Shown piece after piece: positions 1-6,613 of a stretch of 6,613 nt of DNA. The stretch is from JBLHKE01 sp047619485 (lineage in GTDB: Bacteria; Verrucomicrobiota; Verrucomicrobiia; Verrucomicrobiales; DEV007): the NCBI GenBank assembly GCA_047619485.1, contig JBLHKE010000444.1:1-6613 (forward strand). Direction: 5' to 3'. Under the pieces are notes generated by a model, which was not told the origin of the DNA, did no database searches, and worked only from the letters and a program-made list of their open reading frames with translations. The position numbers and the translations under genes are program-made. Positions within the stretch are counted from its first letter, which is position 1, and each line of letters begins with the position of its first letter.

Positions 1-1360
1 CCAGAAAAACGCCGCGCTCGGGCGCGATGCCATCCGCCGAGCCAAACACTGCCATGATGCTCCCGTTGTTTAGCGTTCCCGCGTAGTTGTCCGAGATCAC
101 CCCCACCAGCAAATCCTCAAACCCATCACCATCGACATCGCCTACCGCCAACGAGTATCCCGCGTTGTCATTTCTGGAATTCCTGCCGCGCCCCACGTCC
201 GTTTGATCGAAGGATTCCGAATCCGCCGGCAACAAGCCACTGCTCGAACCGTAGAACACCCCGACCATCCCGGCGCCCTGATCCGAATCGATGTCCTCGT
301 AGGGAATCCCGACCGCTAGATCGTCGTTCCCATCTGAGTCAAAATCTCCAGCCGCCAAGGCCCAGCCGAATCGGTCGCCAGTCTCGCTCGTGCTGCCCTC
401 CAACGAAGCCTGCGAGAAGACCTCCGAGGAGACCTCGGTGTTCGTCACCAGACCGGCACCCGATCCGAACAGCACCATCACCATCCCGATGTCGCTCACG
501 TTCCCCCCATCTTCATACGGCACGCCGACCGCCACATCATCGTAGCCATCGCCATCGAAGTCTCCGACCGCCAGACTCCGCCCAAACCGGTCTCCGTCCT
601 CGTTGAAGGCATCCGAGATCGATTCCTGGGAGATCACCTCAGTCCTGGCTGGCAAAAAGCCATCCCTTGATCCGAAGAACACCCCGATCATGCCCGTGTC
701 GGTCACGTTGGGAAAATCCTCGAGCGGCACCCCGACGACGAGATCATCAAAGCCATCCCTGTTGAGATCCCCGCTCGCCACCGCCCAACCGAACAGATCG
801 TTGCTCTCGTTGATCGATTCGAATAGCGACGTCTGCGAAAAGAACTCCGATTGCACCGGGTCGAGCCCCTGCGCGGAACCAAACAGCGCCATCACCGCGC
901 CACAATCGGTGGCTGCGCCGAGGTTCTCATAAGGAACCCCGACCACGAGGTCGTCAAACCCATCCGCGTTGTAGTCGCCCGACGTGAGAGCAAAGCCGAA
1001 CTGGTCAGCCGGCTCCGAGATCGAATTCTCCAGCATCCCCTGGACGATGATCTCGTAGCTGCCAGCATCCAATCCACTAGCCGAGCCATAAAAAACAAAC
1101 ACCGCCCCGGAGTCCGCCACCCCCTCAGCATTCATATTCGGTGCGCCGACCGCCATGTCATCGAAACCATCCCCATTGAAATCGCCCGTCGCCACCCCGG
1201 CACCAAAATGGTCAAAGCCCTGCGTTGTCTCCCCTGCGATCACCTCCTGCACCCACGTCGAATTTGGCGAGACGTCCTGGGCACTTGCCGCCACCGCAGA
1301 CAAGAGCCACGCCCCGATCACGGAAGCGCACCCTAGGAATTTATTCGGCAGTAGACTCAT
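1..1360 (-). CDS. Secreted FG-GAP repeat (integrin-alpha-type beta-propeller) protein, 3' end outside window
   Basis: The frame is open from an ATG at 1360 to the left edge (453 codons), so the N-terminus is complete and the C-terminus is missing. Residues 1-27 form a Sec signal peptide with a hydrophobic stretch and a likely signal peptidase I site after ASA (ASA|QD). Six FG-GAP repeats follow, with FG or its equivalent at residues 52, 121, 190, 259, 331 and 400. Each carries a calcium-loop motif of the type GDFNGDGFDD followed by (V/L)VG(V/I)P. In known proteins such repeats fold as a seven-bladed calcium-binding propeller used in extracellular adhesion or ligand binding, so at least one more blade probably lies beyond the edge. 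The substrate is unknown. An AGGG lies 8 nt before the ATG, a weak ribosome site; the signal peptide is the main support for this start. The gene is co-directional with the M1 peptidase but 302 bp downstream of it. A C-terminal sorting signal or extra domains cannot be judged. Confidence 0.93.
   Translation of the reverse strand, partial: MSLLPNKFLGCASVIGAWLLSAVAASAQDVSPNSTWVQEVIAGETTQGFDHFGAGVATGDFNGDGFDDMAVGAPNMNAEGVADSGAVFVFYGSASGLDAGSYEIIVQGMLENSISEPADQFGFALTSGDYNADGFDDLVVGVPYENLGAATDCGAVMALFGSAQGLDPVQSEFFSQTSLFESINESNDLFGWAVASGDLNRDGFDDLVVGVPLEDFPNVTDTGMIGVFFGSRDGFLPARTEVISQESISDAFNEDGDRFGRSLAVGDFDGDGYDDVAVGVPYEDGGNVSDIGMVMVLFGSGAGLVTNTEVSSEVFSQASLEGSTSETGDRFGWALAAGDFDSDGNDDLAVGIPYEDIDSDQGAGMVGVFYGSSSGLLPADSESFDQTDVGRGRNSRNDNAGYSLAVGDVDGDGFEDLLVGVISDNYAGTLNNGSIMAVFGSADGIAPERGVFL
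2..1207 (-). repeat. Six tandem FG-GAP blades with a near-constant 69-residue period
   Basis: These are protein-level repeats inside the FG-GAP gene. Blade starts are at residues 52, 121, 190, 259, 331 and 400, giving spacings of 69, 69, 69, 72 and 69 residues (207 or 216 bp). Each blade has FG-x-(A/S)-(L/V)-x-x-GD, then a D-x-(D/N)-x-DG-x-x-D loop, then VGxP, and about 25 residues later a (V/A)LFGS-type strand ending in G-L or G-F. The calcium-ligand positions are D60/N62/D64, D129/N131/D133, D198/N200/D202, D267/D269/D271, D339/D341/D343 and D408/D410/D412. Blade 6 is the most diverged: it has AG in place of FG and lacks the VGxP proline (VGVIS). Confidence 0.9.
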
Positions 1361-1450
1361 CGCCGAAACCCTGTGCCAATCCGACCCAATCGCGAAGCGA
1401 AAAGTAGCCAAGAGTTCAATTGCTTGGCGCAGCCATCAACCCCCAAAAAA

Positions 1451-1480
1451 ATCTGCGTCAATCTGCGGTCAATATCCGCT
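1451..1480. repeat. Short intergenic 10-nt-period repeat
   Basis: Two adjacent 10-nt units, ATCTGCGTCA (1451-1460) and ATCTGCGGTC (1461-1470), share seven leading bases and are followed by a degraded third stretch. They fit the ATnnGYG unit pattern of the larger palindrome at 4148-4223. Aligned on the reverse strand, the first 21 bases of the two elements agree at 13 positions, with the same ACC and GAC anchors. I recall similar sequences in intergenic regions of PVC-group and other environmental bacteria; the copy number in this genome is unknown. Confidence 0.55.
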
Positions 1481-1568
1481 AAGAATCCGGCCATTGCTCT
1501 AGCCGTCACCTTTCAAATTTTTAGATCCAAACTCCCGCACGGTCAGCCGGGCGTTGCGATAATTGGCG

Positions 1569-1596
1569 GATCCAAGGAGTCCGGGGCGCCTTGATC
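1569..1596 (-). terminator. Weak hairpin downstream of the M1 peptidase gene
   Basis: GATCCAAGG (1569-1577) can pair with CCTTGATC (1589-1596) as an 8-bp stem with one bulged C and an 11-nt loop. It lies 67 nt beyond the peptidase stop in the direction of transcription. No T-run follows on the minus strand, so it is not a canonical intrinsic terminator. It is recorded only as the best 3'-end structure visible in this gap. Confidence 0.2.
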
Positions 1597-1662
1597 AGTT
1601 AAGAGCCTCTATCCGGAATTGCCGAGAATGCACCGTCACTACGCGCCATCCGCCCCTAGCCG

Positions 1663-4062
<2,400 letters not shown>

Positions 4063-4082
4063 CAGTTTGGTCTGAAATCCTA

Positions 4083-4112
4083 ATAATTACGGTTTTTACA
4101 AGTGAAAGTCAA
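4083..4112 (-). promoter_or_regulatory. Candidate sigma-70-like promoter for the M1 peptidase gene
   Basis: On the minus strand TTGACT (4112-4107) matches the -35 consensus at five of six bases. It is followed after 18 bp by AATTAT (4088-4083), four of six bases of TATAAT, in an AT-rich tract unlike its surroundings. This would start transcription near 4075, leaving a leader of only about 12-15 nt before the ATG at 4062, in keeping with the lack of a ribosome-binding site. The -10 assignment is soft, since alternative registers exist. Confidence 0.4.
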
Positions 4113-4147
4113 TCGATCACAGCACGTGTTGGCGCAACGGTTTGGAG

Positions 4148-4223
4148 AACCACGAAGGCATACGAATGAAGAGGGCTTCGACTCTGTTTTAAGATTCGTG
4201 CTCATCGGTGTCCATTCGTGGTT
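4148..4223. repeat. REP-like palindromic element built of 10-nt units
   Basis: The right arm is three consecutive 10-nt units: ATTCGTGCTC (4194-4203), ATCGGTGTCC (4204-4213) and ATTCGTGGTT (4214-4223). The left arm, read on the opposite strand, is two units: ATTCGTATGC (4167-4158) and CTTCGTGGTT (4157-4148). The outer ends AACCACGAA (4148-4156) and TTCGTGGTT (4215-4223) are a perfect 9-bp inverted repeat, and the inner CGAAT/ATTCG (4163-4167/4194-4198) also pair. A 26-nt spacer holds a further small hairpin (GAAG-AGGG-CTTC, 4168-4179). The element sits between two divergent genes, upstream of both. Candidate roles are a mobile REP-type sequence, a transcript-stabilising hairpin or a protein-binding site; the sequence does not decide among them. 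Confidence 0.65.
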
Positions 4224-4344
4224 AGAGATTATTGCATCCCCATCTCTGAGTTGAATCGCGGCTCTGATCGTTCGTACACGCCCAAAAAATCCCCGCTATT
4301 GAATCCGCGCAAAATGGGGCTTCCTTCAGGGCTTCACCGAACCC

Positions 4345-5580
4345 ATGCCTACCCGTCTCCTCTTTGCCGTCATCGCCTTTGCCATCGCCGCCCTCGTCCC
4401 ACTGACCTGCCTGGCCGAGACCGAGGCCTCGAACGGCTTCTGCATGATCGAGCCAACCGAGGCGGCGCTGCCGGAATACAGTTCGACCTTCGGCGACAAA
4501 ACCTACTACTTCTGTTGCTCGGAGTGCGTCGAGATGTTCAATGCCGATCCGACGAAGTACATCGACATCACCGAGTTTGATTCGACCGGGAACAATCGCA
4601 CACCGTTCCAACAGTGGTTCGACAAGATCTGGAACACCGGCGCTTTCACCCCTGGTTTGTGGTTCGGTGGTGGCGCGCTTTTGATCATGCTTCTAGCACG
4701 GCTCGCCATCCGCAAGTCACGCCCGTTGCTCGGAACGAAGGCCTTCGCCATTGTGATTGGTCTCGCGCTCGCCGGCGAAGCCTTCTCAGCCCACTACCTA
4801 CGCCTCCAAGAAAACCGCGCTGACCTGGAAAAAGATCTGATCCACGAAGTCCATGCGTCGACCTTCGCCGAGTATGGCTATCCCCCGATCCCGGCCCGGC
4901 CGAAAATCCCAGCGCGCCTCGAGGCGACGTTCTACCGCGGCAACGACGAGCGCAGCAGCCAACTGTGGAACCGCGGGTTCTACCGCACCACCGATTTCAA
5001 GCTCGATCTCTGCGATGCTGACGGCAAGACGATCACCTACGGTGATGAGCTCAAACCGACCGAACAGTTCTTCCGTATCCGCGTGATCCGTGCGCCCGGG
5101 ACACCCGACTTTTTCTGGACGCCCAAGCGCATGAAAAACATCTTCGCGAGCCGTTCGCCCGACAAACTCCTCGGCCGCGGCAACACCCCGGTGCCAGACG
5201 CCGTGCCCATGAAGGTGGTGCGCCCGCTATGGGAATGGGAGATGCTCTACCCCCTCGAACCTTTCGTAAAAACCTCTGCTGACGGTCGGCTCAAAGGAAT
5301 CATCTACCACTGTGAGAAACGCTTTGATCACAAAGAAGTTCAGATGGGTTCGCGCTTCCACTATGCGTTTCAGTTCGACCTGCGCACCGCGGGCGGCAAG
5401 CTGGCCGACAACTCCGATCTGTGGATGGGAGCGACCTACCGCAACCGCTCCCTGCGCATCTGGGAGATCCCGCAGGAGGAATGGTTGAGCACCGAACCGA
5501 TCCCGATGATCGAAGGTGAAAACCTGACAACCGACCCCAAGCTGCTCGGCATTGAGGGGCACGTGTTGGATAAGAACTGA
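4345..5580 (+). CDS. YHS/TRASH-like metal-binding domain protein, membrane-anchored, with uncharacterised C-terminal domain, 411 aa
   Basis: Residues 1-24 are a signal peptide (MPTR, a hydrophobic core, then a likely cut after CLA|E). Residues 33-72 form a YHS/TRASH-like module: a single Cys at 33, then GDKTYYFCCSEC (50-61) with Cys 57, 58 and 61, then F65 and the DPTKY end. The spacing C-x23-C-x3-C is close to the TRASH pattern, which binds metals such as copper or zinc in characterised proteins. Two hydrophobic segments follow, about 103-122 and 132-150, joined by a basic loop (RKSRPLLGTK) that should face the cytoplasm. This places both the YHS module and the roughly 260-residue C-terminal part outside the cytoplasm. 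That part (151-411) is rich in aromatic residues and probably beta-rich; I do not recognise it. The gene is divergent from the M1 peptidase. The ATG at 4345 is chosen from the signal peptide; AGGG lies 13 nt upstream, too far to be convincing. A role in metal handling or respiratory-enzyme maturation is only a guess. Confidence 0.88.
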   Translation: MPTRLLFAVIAFAIAALVPLTCLAETEASNGFCMIEPTEAALPEYSSTFGDKTYYFCCSECVEMFNADPTKYIDITEFDSTGNNRTPFQQWFDKIWNTGAFTPGLWFGGGALLIMLLARLAIRKSRPLLGTKAFAIVIGLALAGEAFSAHYLRLQENRADLEKDLIHEVHASTFAEYGYPPIPARPKIPARLEATFYRGNDERSSQLWNRGFYRTTDFKLDLCDADGKTITYGDELKPTEQFFRIRVIRAPGTPDFFWTPKRMKNIFASRSPDKLLGRGNTPVPDAVPMKVVRPLWEWEMLYPLEPFVKTSADGRLKGIIYHCEKRFDHKEVQMGSRFHYAFQFDLRTAGGKLADNSDLWMGATYRNRSLRIWEIPQEEWLSTEPIPMIEGENLTTDPKLLGIEGHVLDKN

Positions 5581-5626
5581 GAATTCAAATGCTCGAGCGT
5601 TCGGCCGATCGGGGCAGAGAACAGGC

Positions 5627-5644
5627 TTGACACCAAATGGTCAA
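5627..5644 (+). promoter_or_regulatory. Perfect -35 hexamer inside a small imperfect palindrome, upstream of LamG pseudogene
   Basis: TTGACA (5627-5632) matches the -35 consensus exactly, but no good -10 box follows at 16-18 bp (the bases there are near AACGCA). The surrounding TTGACACC-AAAT-GGTCAA is an imperfect dyad, so an operator is an alternative reading. It could be the decayed promoter of the downstream pseudogene. Weak evidence. Confidence 0.2.
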
Positions 5645-5661
5645 TTTCAAACGCATCAACC

Positions 5662-6354
5662 ATGCGTTTCCTCATCTCTATCTCTGCCGCCTTCTTGCTC
5701 CCCCTCTGCCCGGCGAACGCCCTCGAACTCCTCAGTTATTGGAATTTCGACAACCAGACAGAGAACCAGAGCAAGCAAGGCAACGACGCCGCGCTAACGA
5801 ATGGAGCTGTGATCTAGCCTGACGCTCAGGGCTTCAGCGGCAACGCTGGCGACCACGCGCTCGAACTTGGTGCTTCAGGAAACGCGGCGCACGCCGCCGG
5901 CAACAAGCAGATCTACATCGATGGCGTCCTCCAGGGCGAGCAGACTAGCGGTGACGCCATCCCGCTGATCAACATCGACGGCGGCATCACGATCGGGGCC
6001 AGCAACGGCTTCGGCGCCAGCCTCGCAGGCAGCATCGACGAGTTCGCGGTCTTCAGCCTACCGCTGAGCGAAAAGCAAATCACCCGCCTCGCCTCTGGGA
6101 CTCCCGCTTCGGAAATCCTGCAGCCTGCGACTCCATTTGTGATCACGGCGCTCAGTATCGGCGAGGACGGGCGGGTTACCGTCACCTTCAACGCTAGGCC
6201 AAACCAGAACTACGCAGTCGAGGTTACCCGCGATTTCAAGTTCTGGGAAGAATTGAGCGACAACGAGAGCTCCGATACGGGCAGCGTCACCTACAAGGAT
6301 AATATCACTGTCCCAAGTGCAGCGAGGCTCCATTACCGCGCCGTCGAGCGCTAA
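5662..6354 (+). pseudogene. Broken LamG-domain secreted protein with in-frame amber codon and apparent central deletion
   Basis: One reading frame runs from the ATG at 5662 to TAA at 6352-6354 (230 codon positions), interrupted only by TAG at 5815-5817 (codon 52). Protein-like sequence continues on both sides. Before it come a signal peptide (about residues 1-20, ending PANA) and the LamG opening LLSYWNFDN (24-32). After it come GNAGDHALELGASGNAAH (60-77), a typical LamG early strand, then NKQIYIDGVLQ (81-91) and the LamG end GSIDEFAVFSLPLSEKQI (123-140). Related verrucomicrobial proteins, as I remember them, have roughly 100 residues between the GNAAH and KQIYIDG blocks; here they are three residues apart. 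Residues 157-230 match a C-terminal module common in these proteins (ALSIGEDGRVTVTF, FKFWEEL, ending HYRAVER). The protein would have been exported; a carbohydrate or surface-binding role is general to LamG folds. The 51-residue product before the TAG would have no complete domain. Recoding of TAG is unlikely, because the M1 gene here ends at TAG. Confidence 0.8.
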
Positions 6355-6613
6355 TTTCTAAGAAACCGCTACAAACGCTTTTCACAGTCATCCCATAGCC
6401 ACCTTTTCTCGGGTGGCTGGATCTGGTTTTGTAGGGGTTTCGGCTCGGTTCTGCGGTTCGTTTTTTCAACTTTCAGCCGTCATGCTCATTTCGTGGGCTC
6501 TTGCTCCCTAGTGTCTCAAGGGCTTGTTCGGAAATAAGTTGGTCAATAGCTGGGCAGGCATTGAGCTTACCACCAAGGCAGAGTTTGCTTTGTGTAGTGA
6601 ACGACTCGGAGGG
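6355..6613. other. Low-coding tail with no supportable gene
   Basis: After the LamG remnant the sequence becomes visibly richer in T and less regular in codon structure. It contains a hairpin (6397-6418) and a T-run near 6461-6466. On the minus strand a frame is open from the right edge to TGA at 6475-6473 (46 residues, ending PRNEHDG), but its residues match no family I know and other frames there are also open. It could be the 3' end of a neighbouring minus-strand gene; that cannot be shown from this window. Confidence 0.4.
6397..6418 (+). terminator. Stem-loop downstream of LamG pseudogene, possible terminator
   Basis: AGCCACC (6397-6403) and GGTGGCT (6412-6418) form a perfect 7-bp GC-rich stem around the 8-nt loop TTTTCTCG. 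It lies 43 nt after the TAA. The downstream tract is GGATCTGGTTTTG, with only four consecutive T, so it is a weak intrinsic terminator at best. It is the clearest simple hairpin in the tail and may once have ended the LamG transcript. Confidence 0.4.

Larger units (their letters stand above)
1361..1662. other. Non-coding gap between M1 peptidase and FG-GAP genes
   Basis: This 302 bp lies between the peptidase stop (1663) and the FG-GAP start (1360), both on the minus strand. I see no credible gene. It contains the 10-nt-period repeat at 1451-1480 and an imperfect hairpin at 1569-1596. No convincing minus-strand promoter for the FG-GAP gene stands out; TTGA-type boxes occur, for example TTGAAC at 1414-1419, but without a matching -10 element. 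The length of the gap suggests the two genes are transcribed separately, but this is inferred. Confidence 0.6.

Noticed and set aside
851..1336. Plus-strand 161-residue frame
   Set aside because: It is antisense to the FG-GAP blades; the regular codon pattern of the repeats keeps the opposite strand open by chance.
4224..4247. AGAGAT / ATCTCT 6-bp inverted repeat as an operator
   Set aside because: Short arms 12 nt apart in an AT-mixed region are expected by chance, and no promoter boxes align with it.
5581..5661. Terminator after the YHS gene
   Set aside because: Small palindromes (CTCGAG, TCGGCCGA) are present, but none forms a stem followed by a T-run.
5815..5817. TAG as pyrrolysine or recoded sense codon
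   Set aside because: The peptidase gene in the same window uses TAG as its normal stop, and the gene also lacks the centre of its LamG domain, so decay is the simpler account.
5637..5822. Plus-strand frame starting before the LamG gene
   Set aside because: It is out of frame with the LamG signal peptide and domain blocks, and its translation is Arg/Pro-rich without features.
6139..6354. Restart of translation inside the LamG remnant at a GTG
   Set aside because: It would give only the C-terminal module without an export signal, and no ribosome-binding site precedes it; it is better read as part of the pseudogene.
6516..6552. Possible insertion-sequence end around TTGTTCGGAAATAAG
   Set aside because: It has a vague resemblance only; no matching inverted copy, target duplication or transposase is visible in the window.

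Overview
The window looks like chromosomal DNA of a Verrucomicrobiota member (class Verrucomicrobiae). This is an inference from style, not a database match. The clues are GC-rich genes, few Shine-Dalgarno sites, a secreted LamG-type protein ending in a C-terminal module I associate with this phylum, an FG-GAP propeller protein, and intergenic palindromes built of 10-nt units of a kind I recall from PVC-group genomes. Every protein gene begins with an export signal, so the whole window concerns the cell envelope or exterior.

Layout. Positions 1-1360 (minus) hold the N-terminal 453 codons of a secreted FG-GAP repeat protein that runs off the left edge. Positions 1361-1662 are non-coding and carry a short 10-nt-period repeat. 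Positions 1663-4062 (minus) encode a complete 799-residue exported M1-family zinc metallopeptidase with an intact active site. Positions 4063-4344 form a divergent promoter region with a larger palindromic copy of the same repeat type. Positions 4345-5580 (plus) encode a 411-residue membrane-anchored protein with a YHS/TRASH-like cysteine domain, two membrane segments and a C-terminal domain I do not recognise. Positions 5662-6354 (plus) are the remnant of a LamG-domain secreted protein, broken by an in-frame amber codon and apparently missing the centre of its LamG domain. The rest of the right edge is a low-coding tail with one hairpin.

How they fit together. The M1 peptidase and the FG-GAP protein are co-directional but 302 bp apart, so an operon is doubtful. 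The peptidase and the YHS protein are transcribed divergently from one intergenic region. No shared pathway can be read from the genes. The most unusual items are the 10-nt-period palindromic repeat family, the doubly damaged LamG gene, and the unfamiliar domain arrangement of the YHS protein. I see no defence system, CRISPR array, RNA gene or complete insertion sequence.
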